From: Chitinophagaceae bacterium
Lineage (GTDB): Bacteria; Bacteroidota; Bacteroidia; Chitinophagales; Chitinophagaceae
Direction: 5' to 3'
Assembly (NCBI GenBank): GCA_004322425.1
Contig: SCVJ01000042.1
Location: forward strand, 101,551-165,550
Length of the DNA: 64,000 nucleotides
The notes under the pieces were generated by a model, which was given only the letters and a program-made list of their open reading frames with translations, was not told the DNA's origin and did no database searches. The translations under genes and the position numbers were made by a program. Positions 25,661-34,756 of the stretch are shown one piece after another; position 1 is the first letter of the stretch; every line of letters starts with the position of its first letter.

Positions 25661-28600
25661 ATGGCTACTAATAAAAACAAAACTGCAAAAAGCGGATTAC
25701 AATTTCATCGACAGTATACAAAAGAAGAAATTTCTGTTTTCGAAATGTTTGAATATGATTATCGTACTTCTGTAATTCGTAATCCATCTGGAGAAATTGT
25801 TTTTGAAATGAACAATGTAGAAGTTCCAAAACAATGGAGTCAAATTGCAACTGATATTCTTGCACAAAAATATTTTCGAAAAGCAGGAGTTCCTCAACCT
25901 GATGGAAGTTTAGGAAGAGAAACCTCGGCCAAACAAGTGGCACATCGTATGGCTAATTGTTGGCTTGTATGGGGCGAAAAGCATAACTATTTTGCCTCCA
26001 AAAAAGACGGACAGGTTTTTTATGAGGAACTGGTGTATTCTATTTTAAACCAAATGTGTGTTCCCAATAGTCCTCAGTGGTTTAATACCGGTTTATACGA
26101 AAGCTATGGTATAAAAGGAAAACCACAAGGACATTATTATGTGGACGCAGTAGATGGTCAATTGAAAAAATCTACCTCTGCTTACGAACGTCCTCAGCCA
26201 CACGCTTGTTTTATTTTAAGTGTAAAAGATGACTTGGTTAATGAAGGCGGCATCATGGATTTATGGGTTCGAGAAGCAAGGATATTTAAATATGGTTCTG
26301 GTGTAGGAACAAACTTTTCTCATTTACGAGGCGCAGGAGAAAAACTAAGCGGTGGAGGAAACTCTTCAGGCCTAATGAGTTTTTTAAAAATTGGCGATCG
26401 TGCTGCAGGCGCAATTAAGAGTGGAGGCACTACACGGCGTGCTGCTAAAATGGTTTGTCTTGATTTGGATCATCCGGAAATTGTAGAATTCATAAACTGG
26501 AAAGTGGAAGAAGAGAAAAAAGTTGGAGCGCTAATTGCTGCAGGCTATGACAGTAATTATGAAGGTGAAGCTTACAGAACAGTAAGCGGACAAAATTCAA
26601 ATAACTCAGTTCGCATACCCAACGAATTCTTTTCTGTCTTGGAAGAAAATGGCGATTGGGAACTAAAAGGCAGGATGGATGGAAGAGGAATGAAAAAAGT
26701 TCCCGCTCGTGAACTTTGGAATCAAATTGCTTATGCTGCTTGGCGTTGTGCAGATCCTGGTACTCAATACGACACAACCATCAACGAATGGCATACATGC
26801 CCCCAAGGTGGTCGTATAAATGCTTCCAATCCTTGTAGCGAATACATGTTTTTGGATAATACGGCTTGCAACTTGGCGTCAGCCAATTTGATGAAATTTT
26901 ATGATGCTAAAAGTAATTTATTAGATATTGAAGGGTACGAATATAATTGCCGCTTATGGACAGTAGTATTGGAAATATCTGTTTTAATGGCACAATTTCC
27001 AAGCAAAGAAGTTGCTCAACTGAGTTATGATTATAGAACCTTAGGTTTAGGATATGCTAATTTAGGTACCATGTTAATGGTAAGCGGTATTGCTTATGAC
27101 AGTGAAGAAGCAAGAGCCATTGCAGGAGCAATTACAGCAATAATGACTGGAATCTCCTATAAAACATCTGCTGAGCTTGCGGGTAGTTTGGGAACTTTTC
27201 CAAGTTTCAAGGAAAATAAAGATGATATGATGCGTGTAATGCACAATCATCGGTTGGCAGCTTATGATGCTGACGAATACGAAGATTTGAGTTTAAAGCC
27301 ACAAGGTTTAAAAGTCAAGCATTGCCCCGATTATTTATTGAAAGCAGCTTGTAAAGCTTGGGATGATGCAGTAGCGTTTGGCGAAAAATTTGGTTATAGA
27401 AATGCACAGGCAACCGTTATTGCACCAACCGGAACTATTGGCTTGGTAATGGATTGCGACACTACGGGAGTAGAACCTGATTTTGCATTAGTGAAGTTTA
27501 AAAAACTTTCAGGCGGTGGTTATTTCCGAATCATTAATCAATCTGTACCAACGGCTTTAAAAAATTTGGGATATACAGAAAAAGAAGCAGATACAATTAT
27601 AAAGTATGCAGTTGGAGCTGCATCATTTTCAGGAGCACCTTTTATTAATCATCAAACACTAAGCGAGAAAGGATTTATTGCTGACGAAATTAAGCGATTG
27701 GATTCAGCAGCCGTAACAGCATTTGAAATTAGTTTTGTTTTTAATAAATTCACTTTGGGTGAAGAGTGTTTACTTCGACTGGGCTTTACTCCTGAACAAT
27801 ACAACAATTTCGAGTGGAGTTTATTGGAGGCTTTAGGATTTACAGACGAAGAAATAGATACTGCTAATGATTATGTATGCGGAATGGGAATGATTGAAGG
27901 AGCACCTCATTTGAAAGAGGAACATTTGCAAGTTTTTGATTGCGCCAATAAATGTGGTAAAAACGGAAAACGTTTTATCCATGCCAATGGACATATTCGA
28001 ATGATGGGTGCCACGCAACCCTTTATAAGCGGTGCAATTTCTAAAACTATTAATCTACCGAATGAAGCAACTGTTGAAGAAATTGCCGATGCTTATTTAT
28101 TAAGTTGGAAATTAGGTTTAAAAGCAAATGCTTTATATCGCGATGGCTCAAAACTTTCTCAACCACTCAGCACTAAATCTGATAAAAAACAAAAAACAAG
28201 TTCGGCTGAAAATGCATCAGAAAAAAGTAACAAGGAAATTTCTCAAGAATCAAATATTGTAAATCTGGGCGGATTAACGATTGAAGAGTTGCTTGATGAA
28301 GTACAGAAAAGAGTTCAGAATTCTCCCGATACTAAGTTGAAAAGAAAATTAGCAACCATTGTGGAGCGAAGAGCTCTGCCAGCAAAACGTCGTGGATTTA
28401 CGCAAAAAGCAAAAATAAATGGACAAGCCATTTTTATTCGCACTGGTGAATATAACGACGGTACTTTAGGAGAAATATTTATTGACATGGCAAAAGAAGG
28501 TGCAACAATGCGTAGCATGCTCAATTGCTTTGCCATTGCTATTTCCATCGGTATGCAGTACGGTGTTCCTTTGGAAGAGTTTGTAGAAAAATTTGTATTT

Positions 28601-29029
28601 ACAAAATTTGATCCTGCCGGTTTTGTTGATCACCCGAATATTAAATCTACTACTTCAATTGTTGACTTAGTGTTTAGAGCCTTGGGTTATGAATATCTTG
28701 GCAGAAATGATTTGGTTCATGTACTTGATAAACCCGAAGTGTTGAATACCGGTAAAGATGAATGGGATGAAATTCCAACGAACTTAGAGTATGAAAAATC
28801 TCCTGAACTTTCTAGTATAAGAATTTTGGGAAATAATGCAACGCAACCACAAAAGGTTCAAAAAGTTACTGCTGTTACAACAGATACCTCTGTTTTGCAT
28901 GCATTAAGTGCTGCTGCAAAGCAAATGCAAATGGATGCGCCTGCTTGTAATGTTTGTGGGCATATTATGATGCGTAGCGGAACATGTTACAAGTGCTCCA
29001 ATTGTGGTAATCAGGGAGGATGCAGCTAA
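25661..29029 (+). CDS. nrdJ: Adenosylcobalamin-dependent (class II) ribonucleotide reductase
   Basis: 1122 residues. It makes deoxyribonucleotides for DNA synthesis with a B12-generated radical, independent of oxygen. Seen are VPNSPQWFNTG, RPQPHACFILSVKDDL, ASNPCSEYMFLDNTACNLAS (active-site Cys and Asn region), VIAPTGTIGLVMDCDTTGVEPDF and MLNCFAIAISIGMQYG. The extreme C-terminus is Cys-rich (CNVCGHIMMRSG, CYKCSNCGNQGGCS), a zinc-ribbon-like tail that also holds the redox Cys used for re-reduction. No cobalamin biosynthesis gene is in view. A strong terminator follows. Confidence 0.96.
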   Translation: MATNKNKTAKSGLQFHRQYTKEEISVFEMFEYDYRTSVIRNPSGEIVFEMNNVEVPKQWSQIATDILAQKYFRKAGVPQPDGSLGRETSAKQVAHRMANCWLVWGEKHNYFASKKDGQVFYEELVYSILNQMCVPNSPQWFNTGLYESYGIKGKPQGHYYVDAVDGQLKKSTSAYERPQPHACFILSVKDDLVNEGGIMDLWVREARIFKYGSGVGTNFSHLRGAGEKLSGGGNSSGLMSFLKIGDRAAGAIKSGGTTRRAAKMVCLDLDHPEIVEFINWKVEEEKKVGALIAAGYDSNYEGEAYRTVSGQNSNNSVRIPNEFFSVLEENGDWELKGRMDGRGMKKVPARELWNQIAYAAWRCADPGTQYDTTINEWHTCPQGGRINASNPCSEYMFLDNTACNLASANLMKFYDAKSNLLDIEGYEYNCRLWTVVLEISVLMAQFPSKEVAQLSYDYRTLGLGYANLGTMLMVSGIAYDSEEARAIAGAITAIMTGISYKTSAELAGSLGTFPSFKENKDDMMRVMHNHRLAAYDADEYEDLSLKPQGLKVKHCPDYLLKAACKAWDDAVAFGEKFGYRNAQATVIAPTGTIGLVMDCDTTGVEPDFALVKFKKLSGGGYFRIINQSVPTALKNLGYTEKEADTIIKYAVGAASFSGAPFINHQTLSEKGFIADEIKRLDSAAVTAFEISFVFNKFTLGEECLLRLGFTPEQYNNFEWSLLEALGFTDEEIDTANDYVCGMGMIEGAPHLKEEHLQVFDCANKCGKNGKRFIHANGHIRMMGATQPFISGAISKTINLPNEATVEEIADAYLLSWKLGLKANALYRDGSKLSQPLSTKSDKKQKTSSAENASEKSNKEISQESNIVNLGGLTIEELLDEVQKRVQNSPDTKLKRKLATIVERRALPAKRRGFTQKAKINGQAIFIRTGEYNDGTLGEIFIDMAKEGATMRSMLNCFAIAISIGMQYGVPLEEFVEKFVFTKFDPAGFVDHPNIKSTTSIVDLVFRALGYEYLGRNDLVHVLDKPEVLNTGKDEWDEIPTNLEYEKSPELSSIRILGNNATQPQKVQKVTAVTTDTSVLHALSAAAKQMQMDAPACNVCGHIMMRSGTCYKCSNCGNQGGCS

Positions 29030-29054
29030 TAAATTCTAAGTAAAATATCAATTT

Positions 29055-29085
29055 AAACCTCGAATAAAAATCGAGGTTTTTTTTA
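29055..29085 (+). terminator. Rho-independent terminator of nrdJ
   Basis: AAACCTCGA (29055-29063) and TCGAGGTTT (29071-29079) form a perfect 9-bp stem with a 7-nt loop, followed by T to 29085. One of the clearest terminators in the window. Confidence 0.85.
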
Positions 29086-29093
29086 TTGAAAGA

Positions 29094-29267
29094 TTAATCA
29101 ATAAAATCAGCTTCTTCTTTAGTGTTGTACTTTCCAAACATTTTTTCAATAGCACCAGAAAAAAGGGGCATTTTTTCTTTAGCAAAATCTTTAATAATGG
29201 TAATAGAGCTAATTGCTTGCTCTTCAGTAATCCCAAGTGCCATAAGGCGATTGATAAGTTCTTTCAT
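29094..29267 (-). CDS. Small helical protein of unknown function (57 aa)
   Basis: A 57-codon gene beginning MKELINRLMALGITEEQAIS and ending EEADFID. It is predicted to be two or three helices, with the segment GITEEQAISSITIIKDFAKEK followed by an amphipathic tail. The form xLIxxLxxxGIoEEQAxxxIxxVKDFxKxKxP is one I recognise from small Bacteroidota proteins of unknown function. It lies 39 nt downstream of clpX on the same strand, without a visible promoter, so it is likely co-transcribed. A longer open frame on the same strand overlaps it in another phase but encodes an unlikely Leu/Lys-rich product. Confidence 0.75.
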   Translation of the reverse strand: MKELINRLMALGITEEQAISSITIIKDFAKEKMPLFSGAIEKMFGKYNTKEEADFID

Positions 29268-29306
29268 TTAAATTGATAATTAAGTTGAAAACGATGAATT
29301 ATTTTA

Positions 29307-30548
29307 TTAAGCTACTTTCAGCAGATTTATTTTACTGGTTTCGAATTTTCTTTTTGTATAATCCAAATCCAACTCAAAAGTTTTTTGGTTGGTTCCTGGT
29401 AGTTCAAACATAGCATCCGTAAAAATACTTTCGCAAATACTTCGTAATCCTCTTGCGCCTAATTTATATTCAAGCGCTTTTTCTACCATAAAATCGAGCA
29501 CCTCCGGTTGAATAATTAAATCAATGCCTTCCAATTCAAATAATTTTTTATATTGTTTTATCAGCGCATTTTTTGGTTCGGTAAGAATAGAATGAAGTGT
29601 TTCTACATCTAAAGGATCGAGATGAGTAACAATGGGTAGCCTCCCCAGCAATTCAGGAATGAGTCCAAATGTTTTTAAGTCGGATGCGTTTACATAACTC
29701 AATAAATTTTTCTTAATTGCTTCTTGGTTTTCTTTATCAACATTGAAGCCAATTGTATTGGTTTGTAATCTTCGAGCAATTACTTTAGCAACGCCATTAA
29801 AAGCACCGCCACAGATAAATAAAATATTTTGTGTATTTAATTTAATGAGCTTTTGTTCTGGGTGTTTGCGTCCTCCTTGTGGTGAAACCAACACATCCGT
29901 GCCCTCCAATAATTTCAATAAACCTTGCTGAACACCTTCTCCACCTACATCACGAGTAAGCGAGGGGTTGTCACTTTTTCTGGCAATTTTATCTATTTCA
30001 TCAATATAAACAATACCTTTTTCTGCAGCAGCCACATCGTAGTTGCAAACTTGTAATAATCGTGATAAAATACTTTCAACATCTTCACCTACATAACCTG
30101 CTTCGGTAAATACGGTAGCGTCAACAATCGCAAAAGGAACATTTAAAATTCGAGCAATAGTTTTGGCTAACAGAGTTTTTCCAGTTCCTGTTTCGCCAAC
30201 CATAATTACATTACTTTTTTCAATTTCAACATCTTGCTCAGCCTTTGATATTGTTTTTTGTTGCAATCTTTTATAGTGATTGTAAACAGCAACAGCTAGA
30301 ACTTTTTTAGCATCCGTTTGTCCAATAACATATTCGTCTAGAAATTTTTTAATTTCAACAGGTTTACGAACAGTTAGTTTAAAAGTTTGAGCAACTTTTG
30401 GATCTTTCGAAGTTACTTCTTGTTCAATAATTTCTCGAGCATGCTCAACACAGTTTTCACATATATGGACATCCTGCCCTGCAATGAGAATTTTTACCTC
30501 ATCGCGAGTACGTCCACAAAAAGAACAATGCATTTGATTCTTAGTCAT
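29307..30548 (-). CDS. clpX: ATP-dependent Clp protease ATP-binding subunit ClpX
   Basis: 413 residues. An N-terminal zinc-binding domain ([14 protein letters not shown] ... CENCVEHA) is followed by an AAA+ domain with Walker [14 protein letters not shown], Walker [12 protein letters not shown], the pore loop GYVGEDVE, the ClpP-contact region near [16 protein letters not shown] (the IGF-type loop is not obvious), and the sensor 2 GARGLRS. It unfolds substrates for ClpP. It follows the two clpP genes, 115 nt away, and has its own promoter. Confidence 0.96.
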   Translation of the reverse strand: MTKNQMHCSFCGRTRDEVKILIAGQDVHICENCVEHAREIIEQEVTSKDPKVAQTFKLTVRKPVEIKKFLDEYVIGQTDAKKVLAVAVYNHYKRLQQKTISKAEQDVEIEKSNVIMVGETGTGKTLLAKTIARILNVPFAIVDATVFTEAGYVGEDVESILSRLLQVCNYDVAAAEKGIVYIDEIDKIARKSDNPSLTRDVGGEGVQQGLLKLLEGTDVLVSPQGGRKHPEQKLIKLNTQNILFICGGAFNGVAKVIARRLQTNTIGFNVDKENQEAIKKNLLSYVNASDLKTFGLIPELLGRLPIVTHLDPLDVETLHSILTEPKNALIKQYKKLFELEGIDLIIQPEVLDFMVEKALEYKLGARGLRSICESIFTDAMFELPGTNQKTFELDLDYTKRKFETSKINLLKVA

Positions 30549-30589
30549 TTTTTACAAGCAACAGCAGTTTCAAGTATGCTGCGTTGGCA

Positions 30590-30620
30590 CGAAGTTAGAA
30601 AATTGTAAGGTATTTTACAA
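30590..30620 (-). promoter_or_regulatory. clpX promoter with overlapping inverted repeat
   Basis: On the minus strand: TTG (30620-30618), a 20-nt spacer and TAACTTCG (30597-30590), one mismatch from consensus; the ATG is 42 nt further. The -33 TTG is part of a perfect 18-nt inverted repeat, TTGTAA-N6-TTACAA (30603-30620), which could be an operator. Confidence 0.5.
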
Positions 30621-30663
30621 TGTTGACGATGACAAAGGGAATAACGAATTAGTTATGAAAACG

Positions 30664-31296
30664 TTATAATTTTTTCAGAATCCCATCTACAATTCCGTAT
30701 TCAATAGCTTCTTTTGCATCCATCCAGTAATCTCTGTCAAAATCTTTATGAATTTGCTCTACCGTTTTACCGCAATTTTGTGCAAGAATTTGAGCGCCAA
30801 TCTCTTTTACTTTTTTTGTTTGAATAGCTTGTATTTCCAAATCTGTACTTACACCTTGAAAATATCCACCCAACGATGGTTGATGAATCATTACTTCTCC
30901 GTGAGGGTAAATAAATCGTTTTCCTTTTACGCCACCACTCAGTAAAATACTTCCCATAGAAGCTGCAAGTCCCATACAAATTGTACTAATCGGACTTTTG
31001 ATTAAATGCATCGTATCGTAAATAACCATTCCGCTGGTTACTACGCCTCCAGGACTATTAATATAAAATTTTATTTCTTCTCCGGGTTTGTCGGCATCCA
31101 ACAAATGAAACTTTGAAACAATTTCTTTTGCACTTTTATCGTCAACGGGTCCCCAAAGATGGACAGTTCTCTTTTCAAAAAAGTATTTTTCAAGGCGTTT
31201 GTTTAGCATTTGCAAGTCATCTCGTTTATCATCTCTTTCCTTTTCTTCATCGTCTTGTCGAGGGGTTTGTAAATAATATTTGTTCGTCATATTCAA
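30664..31296 (-). CDS. clpP: ClpP protease subunit, second paralogue
   Basis: 210 residues. The serine protease triad is intact: Ser in GLAASMGSILL, His in EVMIHQPSLGG, Asp in DFDRDYWMDAKEA. The first ~35 residues are a charged extension (QDDEEKERDDKRDDLQ) before the conserved axial-loop region, unlike the upstream clpP. Stretches such as KFYINSPGGVVTSGMVIYDTM are canonical. The start may be 31296 or the ATG two codons later. It begins 18 nt after the first clpP and is probably co-transcribed. It may form a hetero-oligomer with the first ClpP. Confidence 0.93.
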   Translation of the reverse strand: MNMTNKYYLQTPRQDDEEKERDDKRDDLQMLNKRLEKYFFEKRTVHLWGPVDDKSAKEIVSKFHLLDADKPGEEIKFYINSPGGVVTSGMVIYDTMHLIKSPISTICMGLAASMGSILLSGGVKGKRFIYPHGEVMIHQPSLGGYFQGVSTDLEIQAIQTKKVKEIGAQILAQNCGKTVEQIHKDFDRDYWMDAKEAIEYGIVDGILKKL

Positions 31297-31314
31297 AAAT
31301 TTATTTCAATGGTA

Positions 31315-32007
31315 TTAATCTTTCTTTTGTTTTTTTGGATTTGTAACCAGTACTTCATCAATTAGTCCGTATTCTTTTGCTTCAATTGCAGTCATCCAAT
31401 GATCGCGATCAAAATCTTTCTCAATCTGTTTTGCTTCTTTGCCAGAATGAATACTTATGACTTCGTACAATTCTTTTTTTAATTTTTTTATTTCGTTTAC
31501 AGTAATCTCAATATCGCTGGCTTGTCCGCCAATAGATCCACTAGGTTGATGCATCATTACGCGTGAATGTTTTAGAGCTGCTCTTTTTCCGTGAGTTCCG
31601 GCAGCCAATAATACCGAAGCCATGGAGGCGGCAACACCAATGCAAATAGTAGCTACATCGGGCGAAACATATTGCATGGTATCGTACAATCCAAGTCCAC
31701 TATAAACGCTTCCGCCAGGACTATTGATGTACATATTTATGTCACGAGTTCTATCGGATGAATCCAAAAAAAGTAATTGTGCGGTTACAATATTGGCAAC
31801 TTCGTCGTTGATGGGATATCCCAGAAAAATTATCCTATCCATCATCAATCGGCTATATACATCCATTACTGCAACATTCATGGGGCGTTCTTCGATAATA
31901 TTGGGTGTAAGTGCAGTTACCAAATGATTGCCGTAGCTGTGTAATGTATTACTGGAAATACCACGATGCTTTACCGCATATTTCTCGAATTCTGAATTAA
32001 AGCTCAT
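31315..32007 (-). CDS. clpP: ClpP protease subunit, first paralogue
   Basis: 230 residues from ATG 32007 (MSFNSEFEKYAVKHRGIS), which matches the usual Bacteroidota ClpP N-terminus; the frame extends 19 codons further upstream without family similarity. The triad is intact: Ser in GVAASMASVLLAAG, His in RVMMHQPSGSIGG, Asp in DFDRDHWMTAIEA. The C-terminus (LVTNPKKQKKD) is basic. It is the head of the clpP-clpP-clpX block. In most related genomes tig lies directly upstream; here an inverted FkbM gene sits in between. Confidence 0.94.
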   Translation of the reverse strand: MSFNSEFEKYAVKHRGISSNTLHSYGNHLVTALTPNIIEERPMNVAVMDVYSRLMMDRIIFLGYPINDEVANIVTAQLLFLDSSDRTRDINMYINSPGGSVYSGLGLYDTMQYVSPDVATICIGVAASMASVLLAAGTHGKRAALKHSRVMMHQPSGSIGGQASDIEITVNEIKKLKKELYEVISIHSGKEAKQIEKDFDRDHWMTAIEAKEYGLIDEVLVTNPKKQKKD

Positions 32008-32118
32008 AAATAGATGTTTGATAGTAAAGTTCATCAAATATCCGTCCAAATACTTAATCAACAAAAATTACTGTCAGAGCGACATAAAAGCAAGTTCAAA
32101 TTGTAGGATTAGAAATAG

Positions 32119-32126
32119 TAAGTTTG
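32119..32126 (+). promoter_or_regulatory. -7 promoter element of the FkbM gene
   Basis: TAAGTTTG matches TAnnTTTG, 28 nt before the ATG at 32155. Confidence 0.45.
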
Positions 32127-32154
32127 TTGCAATAAATTTCAATTTTAAAAAATA

Positions 32155-32979
32155 ATGAGAGTAATTGATTTTCTTTCTTTGGTGGGATTTAAAGCAAAAA
32201 TAAAAGAATATGGATTTGAACTAGTCTCCGTTAATTTACCAACTGAAGGTAATTTTCAATTAGCACAATGGCTTCATCCTATGGCAGGGAAAATGCTGGT
32301 TTTTCCCGATGAAATTGAGTCAATTAAAAAATTTCTAAAACCGGGTGATGTGGCTATTGATATTGGTGCTTATACGGGCGACACCGCTATTCCGATGGCG
32401 ATAGTTACAGGAGGTTCGGGAGCAGTATTGGCCTTGGAACCCAACAAACATATTTTTAAGGTGTTGGAAAAAAATGCAGAATTAATCAGAGAAAAAGGAA
32501 ATATTATTCCATTGCCTTTTGCAGCAACGCCAGAAGATTGTACAATGAATTTTGAATATTCTGATTCGGGTTTTTGCAATGGTGGTTATCATGAGGGAAT
32601 CAGCAAATGGAAACACGGACATGCTCATACACTGGAAGTAGAAGGTAAAAATTTGGAAAAATTCCTCCATGAAAATTATAGCCACTTAATATCTCGAATC
32701 AAGTATATAAAAGTAGATGCGGAAGGATATGACTGTACTGTGCTGGAAAGTTTGGCAACAATAATCGAAAAACAAAAACCCTATCTGCGTGTTGAAGTTT
32801 TCAAACATTCAGAGTTGAATTATAGAAAACGACTTTACTATTTTCTTAAAAAGTACAACTACCAAATATATTATTTTGGTGGTACTGCAAATTATAAAGG
32901 GCAACTTATAGAAGAATGCGATTTAATGAAATGGCATCACTACGATATGTTTGCTATTCCGCAAGATGTAGTTGAATAA
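32155..32979 (+). CDS. FkbM-family methyltransferase
   Basis: 274-residue SAM-dependent methyltransferase. The glycine-rich SAM motif is VAIDIGAYTGDTAIPMA; the acidic SAM-ribose residue is in VLALEPNKHIFKVLEKNA; the FkbM signature is IKYIKVDAEGYDCTVLESL. FkbM enzymes O-methylate sugars or small molecules; the substrate here is unknown. It lies on the opposite strand to both neighbours: divergent from clpP, and convergent with tig (6 nt between ends). It therefore looks like an insertion into the tig-clpP-clpX block. I see no repeats or transposase around it, and its base composition looks like that of its neighbours. Confidence 0.9.
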   Translation: MRVIDFLSLVGFKAKIKEYGFELVSVNLPTEGNFQLAQWLHPMAGKMLVFPDEIESIKKFLKPGDVAIDIGAYTGDTAIPMAIVTGGSGAVLALEPNKHIFKVLEKNAELIREKGNIIPLPFAATPEDCTMNFEYSDSGFCNGGYHEGISKWKHGHAHTLEVEGKNLEKFLHENYSHLISRIKYIKVDAEGYDCTVLESLATIIEKQKPYLRVEVFKHSELNYRKRLYYFLKKYNYQIYYFGGTANYKGQLIEECDLMKWHHYDMFAIPQDVVE

Positions 32980-32985
32980 ATGATT

Positions 32986-34392
32986 TTACTTTTCTGAATG
33001 ATGCAGATGTTGATGTACTTCCTGCATTTTTGTAAAGTCTTCCATACTGATGGCAACAGCAGTTGTAGTCATTTGCGTAGCCGCCCACTCTACAATTTTT
33101 TGACCTTGAATTCTATGGTAAGCATCTTCTACAAATTTTCGGTCTTTCATCATTTTGTCAATGTAATCTTTTACCCACGATTGATTTTCATCCATCATTC
33201 CCATGCCGCCCATGTAACTAAAGAGTTGCTGAGATGCAAAATTGCGCAACTCTTCGGGTTGCACTTGAATGTTATTTTCTTTTACGATTTTTTCGGAAAT
33301 CAAGGTCCACTTTAATTGTGATTGGAATGATGGGAATTCTTTTTCAATTTCTTCATCCGTTTTTACAACTTTCTCTTTTTCGGAATTTTCATTTTGTGAT
33401 TTCAGCCATTTCTTGAGAAAAATTTCCGGAAATTCAATTTGAGTTTTATCCAGTAATTCGTGATAGGCTGTATGTTGTAATTGGCTAGTGGACTGATTAT
33501 CCCATTGCAATTGGATATTCTCTTTTGTTTTATTTCTGAAATCAGTTTCAGTTAAAACATCCAATTCGGGATAAAGTTGTTTAAAGAACTCTTCGTTCAA
33601 TTCTTTTTTTAACAGCAATCCCAACTTGGCAATAACTACTTTAAAATATTTATCAGCAGCCGTGCTATCTTCTTTATTCAATCCCAAATCTCCGATAATC
33701 CATTCTCTTTCTTTTTCGTCAAAAGCAGTTTTTAATTGAATCGTTTCGCTGTCATCTTTTTTTCTTCCCATCCATTTGTTGCGAAAATCGGCAACAAAAT
33801 ATTTTACCAACAAAGAGTTTTCTTTACGAATTCCGCCTTCAATTTCAGTACCAGTTTCGTCAGTTTCAATAAAAGTTACATTCAGTACGTTTTCTTCTGA
33901 AGTAACTGTTTCGGGTTCCGACATGGTGCCATAACGATTTTGCAAGCGAGCCATTTCTTCATCAATCATCACATCGGTAACGGTTATTTTATAGCGTGTA
34001 AAATTTCCTTTAGCAAAGTTGGGAAGTACAACATCACCTTTCATTCCTATTTCGAAATAGAAATTATAATCAGTGGGATTATTCATATCCAATTGACTAA
34101 GATTCAAATCAACAGGAAGTGGTTGAGCAAAAATGTTTAATTTTTCAGTTTCCAAAAAATTCGACAAAGATTTATCGACTGTACGCAAAATTTCATCGGT
34201 AAAAATAGAAGCACCGTGCATTTTTTTGATCATACCCGTAGGCACCATTCCTTTTCTAAAACCCGGGATGGTGGCTTTTTTACTATATTCTTTCAATGAC
34301 TTTTCGAAGCCGGGTAAATAATCTGACTTTTCTAATTTCAAATTCAGTTTTTCATGCAATAAACCAACTGTCTCTTTTGTAATTGATGCCAT
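32986..34392 (-). CDS. tig: Trigger factor
   Basis: 468 residues. The N-terminal ribosome-binding domain includes the signature-like KKATIPGFRKGMVPTGMIKKM (G-F-R-K-G). The middle region, about residues 150-250, is the degenerate FKBP-like domain typical of Bacteroidota trigger factors. The rest is the helical chaperone arm. It binds at the ribosome exit tunnel and folds nascent chains. It is transcribed toward clpP but is separated from it by the inverted FkbM gene. A tRNA-Leu lies upstream on the same strand. Confidence 0.92.
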   Translation of the reverse strand: MASITKETVGLLHEKLNLKLEKSDYLPGFEKSLKEYSKKATIPGFRKGMVPTGMIKKMHGASIFTDEILRTVDKSLSNFLETEKLNIFAQPLPVDLNLSQLDMNNPTDYNFYFEIGMKGDVVLPNFAKGNFTRYKITVTDVMIDEEMARLQNRYGTMSEPETVTSEENVLNVTFIETDETGTEIEGGIRKENSLLVKYFVADFRNKWMGRKKDDSETIQLKTAFDEKEREWIIGDLGLNKEDSTAADKYFKVVIAKLGLLLKKELNEEFFKQLYPELDVLTETDFRNKTKENIQLQWDNQSTSQLQHTAYHELLDKTQIEFPEIFLKKWLKSQNENSEKEKVVKTDEEIEKEFPSFQSQLKWTLISEKIVKENNIQVQPEELRNFASQQLFSYMGGMGMMDENQSWVKDYIDKMMKDRKFVEDAYHRIQGQKIVEWAATQMTTTAVAISMEDFTKMQEVHQHLHHSEK

Positions 34393-34496
34393 TTTGAATG
34401 CTTAAAGTGTAGAAAATATTTGGAGTAATCATCTTAATTGGTAGAAAGAACAAGGTTCACTTGAGCATTTACTAACCAATTCTACTTCTAAATCTG

Positions 34497-34578
34497 TGCG
34501 GGTGGAGGGACTCGAACCCCCATGCCTTGCGGCGCCAGATCCTAAGTCTGGTATGTCTACCAATTTCACCACACCCGC
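34497..34578 (-). tRNA. tRNA-Leu (anticodon UAG)
   Basis: 82 nt on the minus strand, starting GCGGGTG and ending CACCCGCA, a perfect 7-bp acceptor stem with discriminator A. The anticodon stem-loop is CCAGA-CTTAGGA-TCTGG, giving UAG. The T arm has GGGGGTTCGAGTCCCTC and a class II variable arm precedes it. CCA is not encoded. A TACATTTG -7 element lies 12 nt upstream. Confidence 0.95.
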
Positions 34579-34590
34579 AAAATTGGGGTG

Positions 34591-34598
34591 CAAATGTA
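34591..34598 (-). promoter_or_regulatory. -7 promoter element of tRNA-Leu
   Basis: Minus strand reads TACATTTG, matching TAnnTTTG, ending 12 nt before the mature 5' end of the tRNA. Confidence 0.55.
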
Positions 34599-34756
34599 GG
34601 GTATTTTATAAAAAGTATCGTATTCGTTGTTTAATCTTTCTTATAGAAATAAATAACAAAACCAAGATTAATAATTTGAAAATATTTCTTTGATTTTCGT
34701 TTGATAAAAGGGTTCAAAAAAACGAAGCTGACGATTAGTTCGTAAATTCGTAAGCG

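Noticed and set aside
29048..29236. A 62-codon minus-strand frame rich in Leu/Lys after nrdJ.
   Set aside because: It overlaps, in another phase, the more plausible 57-codon gene MKELINRL... and runs through the nrdJ terminator.
34496..34693. A 65-codon plus-strand frame over the tRNA gene.
   Set aside because: It is antisense to tRNA-Leu, and its first third is the reverse complement of the tRNA.
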